A DNA stretch of 64,000 nucleotides. Origin: Melampsora larici-populina 98AG31 (Eukaryota; Basidiomycota; Pucciniomycetes; Pucciniales; Melampsoraceae). The DNA is taken from positions 3,740,339-3,804,338 of the forward strand of contig NW_006768765.1 of NCBI RefSeq assembly GCF_000204055.1. The letters are read 5' to 3'. Of the stretch, positions 1-10,098 are shown in pieces (the first letter of the stretch is position 1; every line of letters begins with the position of its first letter). The notes below the pieces were generated by a model. That model had not been told where the DNA came from and searched no databases. It worked only from the letters and a program-made list of their open reading frames with translations. The position numbers were made by a program, and so were the translations under genes.

Positions 1-433
1 CATTTTTGACATTAATTCTAATCATTTTGCATAGCCGAAAAATACTACATCTGTGCAGTGTCACCATCTCCAGTCCTATTCGAACCGCGACCGTTTCAGC
101 CCAAGCAATTCCCCTCTTCAACCCTTCTTCTTCCCTCTGGTCCCAGCCTTTCTTATACTTTAGCTGTGTCCAGAACTTTCCGACAATTACTCCAATCCCG
201 TAACTCGTTGATGCATCTCCGATCCAACCCACATTTTCGATCCCTTTCTTCGGTATCAGCTTGTGGTTTTCAAAATTCGCCAACACCTCCTTCCATTCCG
301 TCAAGTCTGCTCTTACTGTTGCTGGTAATTTTTGTGTCGCTAGTTTATTTATCCAAGACGCCTTCAAACTATGCAGGGCCATGCAGAAGCATTTCGTGTG
401 CGGTAACATGTATGTCACGTGAACTAGTCTCCC
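1..433 (-). pseudogene. RNase H-like end of a gag-RT retroelement (runs off left edge)
   Basis: Read on the minus strand, this stretch is open without stops from about 433 to the window edge, in a different frame from the reverse transcriptase ORF that ends at 424. It begins with a GRLVHVTYMLPH segment and contains VGWIGDASTSYGIG, which has the layout of an RNase H-like DAS motif following the RT domain. The change of frame occurs around 424-433 inside an LRGRLVHV-like connection and looks like the loss of one base. Seen directly: the open frame and the motif. Inferred: that it is the RNase H part of the same element. The rest of the element, including any tyrosine recombinase or integrase that would settle its class, lies outside the window. 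Confidence 0.6.
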
Positions 434-1545
434 CGTAAGTTTCTCATTTCTTTATACGTGTGTGAGTCCTTCTTCTCTAGGGCATAATCTATTTGTTGCA
501 TTCTCTCCTTCTTCTTCGTTTCCGGTAAACGTACTGATCTTTCTCTACCATTCCAGATAAACCCGATGTACTTCTGTTCCTTGCTAAACTCCGAGTATTT
601 GCCTTCGTTCGTCTTCACGCCTAAACTCGCGCTAGCCTTTACTATCTCTTTCATCGACACCGGCTTTCCCGTTTCCTTCAATCTTACGAATAGATTGTCA
701 TCTACCCACCGGAACACAGCTATCAGTTCGAACTTCGCTTTCATTATCGCTCTCCACGCATCCGCTGGTCCTCCGAAACTGCCGCAGCCCGCTACCCCAC
801 CGAAAGTTACTCTGAGATCTACCAGAATCCACCCTTCCGGTGTCCTCACCATCAAGTATTGCCATTGATTCGGCTTTGTTGGGATTTGGCGGTAAGCCTT
901 TTCCCAGTCGAAAATTCCCACCTCTACTTCTTCTGTGAGTTGACTAAAAAATTCCGCTACCCGATTGAAATCGTCCCAACTGGTTTCGAATTCTTCTTTA
1001 TTCACCATCGAGTTTACTGACCAGATCTCTCTCTCTCTTTTCGGATACGACAGATCGTTTATCACTCTCGTCGTTCCATCTCCGTTTGTCACCATCCCCA
1101 TTGGACTCGTTCTGAAGAAACCTAGCTTCTCGTATACTTCCTTCTCCGTAAAAGGTCCTCTCATCCTTCCCGCTCTTAACTCCTTCCTAAGTTTGTCTTT
1201 TATTTCCTCCTCGCTATCTTTTGACGTCGCGTGATTTGGAGGTGAATAATATGGCAAGTTTCCTAACCTGTGCTCTGGTATCCCCTGGTGGAACCCTTCT
1301 CTAAACCCTTTTATGACGTAACCATGCTCTTCCATCAGACCAAATCTTGTTAACTGCCTTTCCCACTCATCTATATCCATTTCACATACAACCCCCTCCG
1401 GCCACGTCCTTCTCTCCGGGTATCCGTGAAACGTTGTCGTCTCCTCTCTTTTACTCTCATGACCGCTTGACGGTTCTTGCTCCTTATTCACAGCCTCTAG
1501 CACGTCTTCCTTTATCTCCGCCTCCATCACCACTTCCATTCCCAC
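424..1545 (-). CDS. Reverse transcriptase of a basidiomycete gag-RT retroelement
   Basis: A 373-residue ORF with the layout of a retroelement reverse transcriptase. Visible motifs in order are TSPMGMVTNGDGTTRVINDLSY (shortened here: TSPMGMV and RVINDLSYP, palm entry), VGIFDWEKAYRQIP (first catalytic Asp), TFGGVAGCGSFGGPADAW, and FRWVDDNLFVR (the YxDD box as WVDD, both Asp present, codons near 698-703). The GCGSFGGPADAW box and the WVDDNLF box differ from the Gypsy and Copia RTs elsewhere in this window, so this is another lineage. A DIRS/Ngaro-like (tyrosine-recombinase) affiliation is possible, but that is inference because no recombinase is visible. The downstream RNase H frame is shifted by one base, so this copy is probably dead despite the intact RT core. 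Confidence 0.7.
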   Translation of the reverse strand: MGMEVVMEAEIKEDVLEAVNKEQEPSSGHESKREETTTFHGYPERRTWPEGVVCEMDIDEWERQLTRFGLMEEHGYVIKGFREGFHQGIPEHRLGNLPYYSPPNHATSKDSEEEIKDKLRKELRAGRMRGPFTEKEVYEKLGFFRTSPMGMVTNGDGTTRVINDLSYPKREREIWSVNSMVNKEEFETSWDDFNRVAEFFSQLTEEVEVGIFDWEKAYRQIPTKPNQWQYLMVRTPEGWILVDLRVTFGGVAGCGSFGGPADAWRAIMKAKFELIAVFRWVDDNLFVRLKETGKPVSMKEIVKASASLGVKTNEGKYSEFSKEQKYIGFIWNGRERSVRLPETKKKERMQQIDYALEKKDSHTYKEMRNLRGD

Positions 1546-1864
1546 CGTTTTGTCACCTAATCGGTCTTGACAGTCTATCGTACTCTCTTCGACTTCAGCT
1601 ACCTCTCTCGTTTTTGTCTCTTCTCGCCTCGGCTCTTCAACTCTCGGCTCTCGTGGAATGTCTCATATTGTCTTTCCATTCACTCTTCCTCCCGTCATGG
1701 GGTTTGTTGCCTTCCTTTCTTTCTCACTGGATGGATACGAAATGGAACTTTGCGCGCGAAAAGGTGAAGGCAGGGTATGGAGACAAGGGTATGTTATTTC
1801 ATGCTTTCACTCTATGTATTATCTTATACTTCTAACAACAGGTGTTCCTCTTTTGTCTCAACAC

Positions 1865-3986
1865 TCACTCTTTAGCTACTACTTCTCCCGTTCCTGCGCT
1901 TCCCCCGTTGCTCTGTCCCCTTTGCTTCGCCCACCATCCAGCACCTCTTCCCTGGAACCAACCACCCCCTCTCACTTGGTTTCCTCTGCCTCCTCGGATG
2001 CTTCCCCTCGGTTGTCCTCTCCCTCTACCGCGTCCAGCACCTGTTGTGCGATAACAGAGTGTCCAAAACAAAAGTACTCTGTGAGTTAGCTTCCTGTCTT
2101 GTTTATTTTCTTTCTCCTCCTACTTTTGCTCACCTCTTAAGCCTGTTTGTGCACTATCACTATTTGCATAGCCAACCCAGTTTGTGCTGACCACCGCCAA
2201 GCTGCTTGCTCTCGTCCAACCGGTCACCGGATCAACATTCTCTCTTCCTCCTCCAGCCACGTACGGATTGTCCGTGAACCGTCTTTCTCCGTTCGCCTCC
2301 GCGTCTTCTTTCGCTTCTCGTAGGAGGTCTTCGTGAAAGAAACCCGCATCTTCCATGATTCTCTTTCCGTCGACTTTCTTCACTTTCATCACTATCAGTC
2401 TTACTTTCATGTCGTAACGTAGCGCCACCATCCAGCACTTAGTCAACCTTTTCACTTTCACCACGTTCTCTTTGTGTTTCAAGAACATCCTAGCTGCTAT
2501 CGGTCGGTCATACTCCTCTTTTAAATATCTCACGAACAACTCAAAAGCATCTATCCATGCTCCGTAGGTCATCAACAGTTCTTCTCCTGGCTCTAGACCT
2601 GAGTATTTTGCTGACGAGTCGTCATCCTGCAACTCCTTTAGAGTCTTTGTCTTCTTCTTTCCGGCTACTCAATGATCTTTTTCAATCCAGCTCTGGTCGA
2701 AAATCGACATCGGGACATATGCTTTCAGAGTTTTCATACGATTCTCGAAGTAGGGCGTCAGGGGCATCAACGTTGATCCTCCCAGGGGTTTCCCAATCCT
2801 GTACGTTATCCCTCCTTCCTCTTCTACGCGCGGCCAGTTCACTTCAGTTCTCATAACTCTCCTCTTATGATTGACAACAGGTTAGCTTACCGTCTTCTCG
2901 CTCTTCTCCGTCTACCTCCTGCTCTTCTTCCTCGACCTCTTTCTCTCCTCTCTTCTGTCTGACAACCCTCTCCTGCTCTCGCACTGTCCTTCCCGTCGAC
3001 CTGCCTCTTTCTACTTCTACAGAACCTTCTCTGTCTCTATGTTCCTCGGCTCCTTCTCCTTCGTCGTCATCTCCTATTATCAGAGATTCCGTCCTTGGTC
3101 TTTCCTCCCTTCTTTTCATCGGAGAACGTGCTCTCTTCGGCAGGGGTCTTCTCTCCTCTCCCGTATGTTCTTCTCCGTACATCAGGTTGAACCCCTTCAG
3201 CATGTCAGTCGCAAGGACGTCCTGTTCTGTGTCCATCGCGAAGCCAATCGCTTGCCACCATTTCTCTTTTGCCGTCATCTCCTCGTAAGGCTCTGTGGGT
3301 TTCAGAAATACTTCCATCAGTTCTTTTATCCCTCTTTGTCCATCCTACTGTCTCTACTTCATACTCTCCGACTGTCTCTTTCCGCTCTTTTCTCCTCCTT
3401 TCCTCTAGACATTCCTCTCATCTTTCTTGTCTCTGTCCCCCTAGGCCTTGCCCCTCAGGTTCTGCTCTCTTATCACCGCATCAGACAGCCCTCTCCAGCA
3501 TGTCACGGTCGTCAACTGGGTTGAAGAGAAAATGGGGAATTGGAAGACTAGCTTTGGACGCTTGGACATGACCACTGTGCGTGGATATGACCACTGTGTA
3601 CATCTCCATAGAGGAAGTGAGATGAATGACATAGGAAATAACAACTGCTGATGCTTACTCTCTCCCGTTTCTTCTTCCTGTCCATCTCCTCTCTCTCCTT
3701 CTTGCTCTTCCCTTGCCGCTACCTCTTGTTCCTTCTGTTGTAACTCGGTAGTTTGTCTTTGGCTAATCGAAGTTTCCGCTCTATCACCGCTATTCTCCGT
3801 TCTTCCAGTGTTCGTCTCTGCTTCTGTCGTCCCGCTTCCACTACATCCTTCTCCTCCTCTATTCAAAGATTGGCTTCGTGTGACCGTCTTACTTGTACCT
3901 TCTACTTGGTTCTTCTTTTTCAATTTTATTCCTGCTGCTGTTAGCTTTGCTTGTGTTTCTTCTAGCTCGTTTGTTAATGAAGTCAT
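1865..3986 (-). pseudogene. Degenerate gag-like gene of the same retroelement
   Basis: Minus-strand pieces in several frames line up into one gag-like protein. It starts MTSLTNELEETQAKL at 3986, continues with an acidic Arg/Glu-rich segment beginning MEVFLKPTEPYEEM at 3317, then a segment ending FENRMKTLKAYVPMSIFDQ (2854-2669), then AWIDAFELFVRYLKEEYDRP (2632-2120), and ends in a Gly/Arg-rich tail (GRGRGRGQPRG, 2071-1865). At least three frameshifts or stops separate the pieces. Gag upstream of RT on the same strand is the expected retroelement order. The basic Gly/Arg-rich tail would suit RNA binding. The N-terminus reappears in a second diverged copy at 12,820 on the plus strand, which supports its being a real element start. 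Confidence 0.55.
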
Positions 3987-4212
3987 CTTTCCTTTACCCG
4001 ATAATTACACGACTTTTTGAAATGTTCCAACCGTGAGAGTGGATTGTGAACGATAGAGTTTGGTCGAAGTAGGTATAGAGATAGTTTGAGTTTTGTGTAT
4101 TACAAACTCAAATCTCTCTCGTGAGCAAAACTCTGTGTGGAGTTTATGGGTTTATACCTACTTTGCCCAAACTCGTTCATGGACTTATATCCTAAGTCGT
4201 GCCTTTGTTAAG
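3987..4212 (-). repeat. 5' terminal region of the left-edge retroelement, with nested inverted repeat
   Basis: This is the untranslated leader upstream of the gag start at 3986. On the minus strand its outer end reads CTTAACAAAGGCACGACTTA (4212-4193). Nearly the same 20 bases begin the related fragment at 12,574 on the plus strand, so this is probably the true 5' terminus. The leader contains a large inverted repeat: bases 4049-4078 pair with 4153-4177 (sharing AAGTAGGTATA), and inside that 4077-4093 pairs with 4104-4117 (TTTGAGTTT/AAACTCAAA). The structure could be a terminal repeat or an RNA leader hairpin. Confidence 0.5.
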
Positions 4213-4218
4213 ATCGGC

Positions 4219-4520
4219 AATCAATCTATGAGACCAATTAAAAAATCAAAAAAATCAAAAAAATCGAATTTTGAATTACATCAATTATATTACATATAGT
4301 TCAATATTTATATAATTTTATCATTTAAACAAAACTTAATAAGATAAGTATAAACTATTAACAAACAGATTACAAAAAGAAAGAAAGAAAAAAAATAAGA
4401 AAAACTCGAAAATAGAGGTATACAGGTTGGAAATGGTTTTTAGGGTATTAATATTAGGTTTATGGGTCTAGCAGGGTTAGAATATGAAAGAGGAGAATTA
4501 TTTTAGTCAGTAAAACCTTT
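4219..4520. repeat. 302-base direct duplication, copy 1
   Basis: Starts AATCAATCTATGAGACCAAT and ends CAGTAAAACCTTT. It is almost identical to 4632-4934: I see only a handful of substitutions and one-base length changes in A-runs. The two copies are in the same orientation, 413 bases apart start to start, separated by 111 bases of unrelated sequence. Neither copy has a coding frame. AT-rich throughout. Confidence 0.85.
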
Positions 4521-4631
4521 TCCAAAGGTGCCAATCCAGCTGGAGAAAAAACACAACACAGATTTTTCGGCTGAATCAGTCTGTCCACAGGGAATTAGCT
4601 TTGTGAAATCAGACAACCTACACGTTGTGGT

Positions 4632-4934
4632 AATCAATCTATGAGACCAATTAAAAAATCAAAAAAAACAAAAAAATCGAATTTTGAATTACATCAATTA
4701 TATTACATATAGTTTAATATTTATATAATTTTATCATTTAAACAAAACTTAATAAGATAAGTATAAACTATTAACAAACAGATTACAAAAAGAAAGAAAG
4801 AAAAAAAAATAAGAAAAACTCGAAAATAGAGGTATACAGGTTGGAAATGGTTTTTAGGGTATTAATATTAGGTTTATGGGTCTAGCAGGGTTAGAATATG
4901 AAAGAGGAGCATTATTTTAGTCAGTAAAACCTTT
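4632..4934. repeat. 303-base direct duplication, copy 2
   Basis: Second, near-identical copy of 4219-4520. The two copies could be the ends of a very short LTR-like element (a 111-base interior) or a simple segmental duplication. No TG...CA ends are evident at the boundaries, so the LTR reading is weak. Confidence 0.85.
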
Positions 4935-6147
4935 AATCTTGGTGGTCAATAAGAGAAAATAGAAGTTATTAAGGAAATGGGAAAAAGTCGAAGTTGGTAA
5001 ACAACGGTTTACAGGTAGTTTTACATATGTAACAGTGGTATTAGTAATGAATAAGGTTGCCAAGAGTGTTTTTAGGGATTTTCAAGGTTGGAGATTACTG
5101 TGTAATGTTACAGAAGAAAAGAAAAGCTTAGTAAAAGGTGTGTAAAGTGAAGAAAATAAGTGAAAATAGTCAAAAATGAACGTTTTCAGCTGATTACATG
5201 TGTTGAATGACGTCAGAGCATGATGACTAATAGTCAATTAGACGCAGAACCATCCAATTCATAATGTACAACCTTTAAATCATTAGTAACAGAGGTGTAT
5301 GACAAAGGTTATAAGGAATTAAAGGACTTGATTACACATCAACAAGATCAAAAATCATTAATAACAAGCAATTACATCATTGAAATGCCGAATCATCATA
5401 AGATCAAATCAATATTCACTCTAGAACATTCAAAACACAGCATATACACAGCATATACACAGCATTTGATCATAAGAATAGGGATTAGTCATGTTTTACT
5501 GGTCAAATTAGTAATAAATCTTTCATAATGGGTTGGTGAGCTACTGATGGCAAAATTTAGGAATGGAGAGAGTGGTTGAATCATTAGATCAAAACTGTTT
5601 ACAAACATTTTTAGTCATCTTTTGGTTTTTTAGATGGTAAAGAGGGTTTTTAAGAGCTGTTTACCACTTCATTGATTTGTATATAAGCTTTTGCCCTTTG
5701 TGCGAAATTATGTTTCCTTTCTTCTTCATTTCTTACATAGCATTAATCATTTTTATCATTATAAACTTATTAGAGCAGTACTAGGTCACTCAAATCAGCC
5801 CTTCATTAGAAGAGAAATTTGTTTTATGTGCTTTATATGACACTGTCATTCTGGAATAATATCAAAAAGATATTGAGCTTATTTTTCAACATTTTGACTC
5901 GACTGGAATAACACTTTGAATGTGTTGAGCTTATTTCTCTGGTGATTTTTATCAAGATACTTTTATCTTATTATCAAAGACCTGGTTATACTTCTCTGTT
6001 ATCAGGAGACTTTAACAACAAAGTCCAGTTTTTTAAAGATTCTCAGAAAGAGCAGTCTCAGACACCTTCTTTAGATCTATTATAGCTTCAGATTATCCTC
6101 TTTCAAAGCACTGTATAGCCCTTGTTGTGTTATAAGTACTACAATGT
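4935..6147 (+). repeat. AT-rich repeat tract with an LTR-like segment (about 5203-6143)
   Basis: No credible gene. The segment from about 5203 to 6143 resembles an LTR or promoter region read on the plus strand. It has a TGACGTCA-like site near 5208, a TATA motif (TGTATATAAGC, 5678-5688), then a pyrimidine-rich stretch, and two related repeats (TGGAATAA...TTGAGCTTATTT near 5853-5890 and 5904-5940). The pentamer ATGTG lies just outside both ends (5198-5202 and 6144-6148), as a target duplication would. However, the Gypsy integrase that stops at about 6148 does not resume to the left of 5198, so a simple insertion does not explain the junction. Boundaries are uncertain. Confidence 0.35.
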
Positions 6148-8239
6148 GCAGGTCAGCAACATATTGTAGTTGTTGACTTTTGGTAGGGGCCCCACGAAGT
6201 CAATTGCTAAACATTTGAGTGGGAGACCTGGTATGGAAGGAGTAAGCATTTTTCCTATGGGGGCTTGCGTTGGTCCTTTTGTCCTTTGAAAAACATCACA
6301 CAATTGAACAAACTCTTTCACATCACTTGCCATGCCTGGCCAAAAGAAATCATGGCAAATATTGGTGATTGTCTTGAGGTATCCTAAGGGCGCGTTCACT
6401 TAAGCAATTTCTGGTGAGAAATCACATTCTGCAAATTTTAAAGTGTCCATTTGGTGGTGCATGTTTCATTTTTGCTTTAAAAATTTTACAGAATGTGATT
6501 TCTGGTCAGAAATTCCTTAAGTGAACGCGCCCTAAGTGGCCTAGTCGAGAATGTGTCTCTTCCACCAGCTCCTGACAAAGATTTTCCGTGAAAGGGATGT
6601 ATAGTCTATTCTTGATGAATAATAAATCTTCAACAATCGTGCAGTCTTCTTGTAGTGGTAGAACCAAAATGATTGTGCTATAAAAAGAATCCTTATCATA
6701 CCCCCCCCAAATATGTTGACGTGCTTGAGCTGATAAGGTAGGGCCTGCTTTGACTAAGGCCGCTACACACTCCACACCCTCCTGCTCTACTTCCTTGTCC
6801 TCACCATCTTTCCTTGACAACACATCCACCACACAATTATCTTCTCCTTTCACGTATTTAAAGTCTACATCAAAGTCCGCTAGTGTTTCAATCCATCGCG
6901 CTTGTCTCCTACTGGGGGTGCGTTGTTTGAGAAGGTACGTTAACAAGTGGTGGTCACTCATGATGTTGATCTTCATCCCCAAAATTAGCATGTGCCATTT
7001 ATGAAGTGCGTGCATAACAGCTAAGAGCTCCTATTTGTGTACAGGATAGTTTTGCTCCGCCGGTGTCATCTGATGTGACTTGTAGGCCACGGGTGAGGGT
7101 AGCTTCCATTCCTTCCCTTGGAACAAAGCTGCACCCAAGCCATGTCTGCTGGCGTCGGTGAAAAGCCAAAGAGGATCCTCCGAGTCAAAATCAGTATTTT
7201 TCAGGTGAGGTAGTGACGTCATGAGCTTCTTTATGTTAGTGAATGGATCATCTTCTTCTTTCCCCCACTTAAACTTAGAAGGATCAATCTTTGTACTGGT
7301 GAGTGGTGTCAACTTGTTCACGTACTTTTCTAGTCCCCAGAGGAACTTCTTCATCCACTTTACCGTTCCAAGGAACTCCTTAACTCCTTTTGCTGATCTT
7401 GGTACTTTCCAATTCAATACTTGCTCCACCTTTTTGTTATCTGCTCTTATCCCATCTGCTGAAATCCAATGCCCCAAAAACTTAATCTTGTCTCTGAACA
7501 TTTTTATCTTCTTCTTGCTGCAATATAAGTTTGCTTCTTGTGGTTTTTGAAGTACCATGCGTGTGTGAATAGCGTGTTCTTCCGGTGAATTTGAAAAAAC
7601 TACAATGTTGTCAAGATAAACTACGCAGATGGAATTCAATAGCTCTCCTAATGCTTCTTCTAACCTCCCTTGATGAGTGCTTGGTGTGTTGGTAAGACCC
7701 ATTGGCATCACACACCATTTGTAGCGCTCCCCATGGCGTGTATACTGCAGTTAGTGGAATGTCAGCTTCTCTGATCCGAGTTTGAAAGAAGGCATTGGTA
7801 AGATCGATAATAGAAAAACAATTTCCAGATGCCATCAGTCTGACCAACCTGTCCACATTGGGAAATGGTGCGCGGTCCCTCGCGGTCAGACTGTTCAAGA
7901 CGCAGTAAATGCATACCCATCTTGAAGTGCGGTAGGGTCCTTCTTCGGTGAAATTAAGCTTGGGGAGGCATATTGACTTGTTGATCTTCTGATTCGTCCA
8001 GCTTCTAGATGTTGATCAATTAATTTTTTCCATGTGTTCATGTGCTTGGGCAGATAATTATATTTTTTTTCTTTGACTACACCATCGGGGTCCTTTAAAA
8101 CAATCTTGTGTCGTATTCTTGAACTCTCATTTTGTAATTTCTCAGGAAATGATCCATCTACAAACAGACCTTCCTCTTCCTCTTCATCTGATACCGCCGG
8201 TATGTCTGCTGGCAAGAGGTTGTGAAACTCTTCAAACAT
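6139..8239 (-). pseudogene. Gypsy pol: RT, RNase H and truncated integrase
   Basis: Minus-strand frames give, in order: the RT entry region (8239-7895, ending in a KKDPTAL-type box); the RT palm (7898-7611, with FSIIDLTNAFFQ); the RT active site VYLDNIVV (near 7600-7620) where YLDD is expected; the connection and RNase H with LFTDASRHGLGAA (7200-7140) and the later DHHLLTYLL segment; then integrase with the zinc-binding HxxH/CxxC region and the start of the catalytic core at DFVGPLPK, ending at 6139. The second RT Asp codon is AAC instead of GAC (7607-7609), which would abolish catalysis. There are frameshifts near 7895 and 7710, and a MITE lies between the two integrase pieces. The catalytic integrase DDE core is missing. 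Confidence 0.8.
6388..6532. mobile_element. 145-base MITE with TAA target duplication (Harbinger-like)
   Basis: A short inverted-repeat element inside the Gypsy integrase. The ends read GGGCGCGTTCACTTAAG and, as reverse complement on the right, GGGCGCGTTCACTTAAG. Inverted repeats extend about 45-48 bases with few mismatches (...AGAAATCACATTCTG...). TAA flanks it on both sides (6385-6387 and 6533-6535), the target-site size and sequence expected for PIF/Harbinger MITEs. Removing the element and one TAA puts the two integrase pieces back into one frame, so it entered after the Gypsy element was in place. It has no coding capacity. Confidence 0.85.
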
Positions 8240-8635
8240 CTCAATCTCTTGTCTCTCATTCTCACTTAGTACCGGTTGATCTTATCTCTTGCTCAAGCAA
8301 CGCTCCCATGGTGTCAACGTTCGGACCTCAGCGCGATGATTACGGTGAACGGTACGATACACTACATCCTGCACTGTATTGCTGTCAGCCTTTGGACACT
8401 ACGGTACCTCCTTACCGCAATGCCCAAAGGTCAAAATGCGGTTACGGTAAATATTACAATTACACTTTGGTTTGGCCGCGATGTCCGTGACGTAACCCGT
8501 AGTCACTATGGTTGACTACGGGTAATTCCATGATCTTGGGATATGTCTGATACATTGATCACCACCAGTTCCACCACTCATGTTGTCACATGCAGGGTCC
8601 TTGACGTTCTGCTTTTGCCAACGCAGGGTCCTAAT

Positions 8636-9038
8636 TAATGCACCGACCCGGCCCGGAAAAACCGGGTTGTTCACGGGGCCAGGACCGGGTCGAGCGGGTC
8701 CCGGCGCACCTTTGAAAAAGATCGGGCTGACCCGGTCCAGACCGCTGATAAGAAAACAGGCAACTTTTTGTGAATTTATCCTCAATTTCCACCGGAAATG
8801 ATATCATTTCTTCAAATAGTCAGACTTTTATACATTATTGTTGCCATCCGAAGCTCTTATAAAGGCATCTGAAGCTCAATTTAGGATTTGAGCCTATTCG
8901 GCATTAATTTCATAGGTCATTTGTTTTTTTTGAAGGCATCATCGAGTTTGGGCTACCGGACCGGGTCGACCCGGCTTGAAGCTGAGCTGGTCCCGGGCCA
9001 GCTGAGAATTTACGGGTCAGGTCCGGGTCGATGCATTA
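8636..9038. mobile_element. 403-base non-autonomous hAT-like MITE with GC-rich ends
   Basis: Flanked by a perfect 8-base duplication GTCCTAAT (8628-8635 and 9039-9046). Terminal inverted repeats read TAATGCACCGACCCGG on the left and TAATGCATCGACCCGG on the right (reverse complement). The ends are very rich in GACCCGG/CCGGGTC repeats, while the core is AT-rich. The 8-base duplication points to the hAT superfamily. No coding frame belongs to it. It lies within hAT element A, so it inserted after A or was carried by A. Confidence 0.85.
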
Positions 9039-9046
9039 GTCCTAAT

Positions 9047-10098
9047 GTCTCTATTAGTCCAACATCTTTCTGGATTGGCAATCCAGGCTTGTAGTAGTTA
9101 CGTGTTTAAAAAGATAAGTATCTTTCTCTTTCTTCCCGTTCTCCAACTCTCTTGATCTCTATCCCCAACCGTTTAGTAATCACTCCTTCCCACTCATATT
9201 TCTAATTTCCCTCTTTATAATAGCAAATTTTGATACTAACAACCACCTCCTATCTAAATCATGGAACCTGATAGTCTGGTCCAAAGCACCTCTACTTCCC
9301 TTTTTCCTCCTGATTTGACTTGTTGTTCAAACTGTACTAGCCCACGCCGAAAAGATCTATCAAGCTTTGTAGATATCTCTGGAGACTCACAAGCCGCTTC
9401 GACTCGGCCAGCCAAGCCTGTTGTCATCCACTCCGAGGATGATGACGACGATGGCACCTACCAAGCCGATGATGATTGAAAGTGTTCCTAATGCCTGAGA
9501 CGGTACACATCAGTCCATTTCAGGAGAGGATGTGTAAGTTGCAGGAAAATGGGATGTCATGGATACCTCTGCACGTGACCAGAGGTCCGTGACAGTGAGG
9601 TGTGGTAGAGCAACGGAAAATTTTCAATCTTCCATCTGTACTTGCTCTTACTCACTCTCTCACCCCACAATTTTCCCTCTCGGCAACTTTTTCTCGCGAC
9701 CTCTGCAGACTCTCAAGGGCTTTTAAGCTCTTTGAATTTTTTGTGCCCGCCCGCCATCCCGGAGCTGAGAAGCCTGAGTCTCCTAGAGTTCTGGTCTTGC
9801 CCCTGAGGCAAGAATGGTTGAAGCCTCAGGGCTAAAACCCTTTACTTTCCTCAGAGCCCCCCCCACACCACACATAGTAAATTAAACTCATAAATAGTAA
9901 GTGAGCAAATGTCTACTGTGGTAGACCAGTCTCAAAGAGACTTATACTTCTTAGTTTCGCATGCACATATCATCAAAAGAAAATACATGTAAAACAACTT
10001 CTAGTTAGACATGTAAAACAAAATTACATGTGAGATAACTATAAGTTAACATGTAAATCCCAAGTCCATGAGTCCTGAGTCACACGCACTCAACTGAA
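9047..10098 (+). other. Leader region of hAT A with a small acidic ORF and a hairpin
   Basis: No supported gene. A plus-strand ORF at 9261-9479 encodes 72 residues starting MEPDSLVQSTST and ending in an Asp-rich tail (EDDDDDGTYQADDD). It could be a first exon of the transposase or chance; no splice link to 10,099 could be confirmed. A perfect 9-base inverted repeat CCCTGAGGC/GCCTCAGGG with a 13-base loop occupies 9801-9831, followed by a C-run at about 9858. Confidence 0.3.

Noticed and set aside
58..438. 126-residue plus-strand ORF rich in Ser and Pro
   Set aside because: It lies opposite the RNase H frame of the retroelement, which has recognisable motifs. The composition is that of an antisense shadow.
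4219..4934. Possible CRISPR-like array
   Set aside because: Only two long copies with one spacer, in a eukaryotic AT-rich region. It is a direct duplication, not an array.
5198..6148. A complete solo LTR with ATGTG duplication
   Set aside because: Kept only as a weak candidate. The Gypsy integrase does not continue beyond the left copy of ATGTG, and a 5-base match can be chance.
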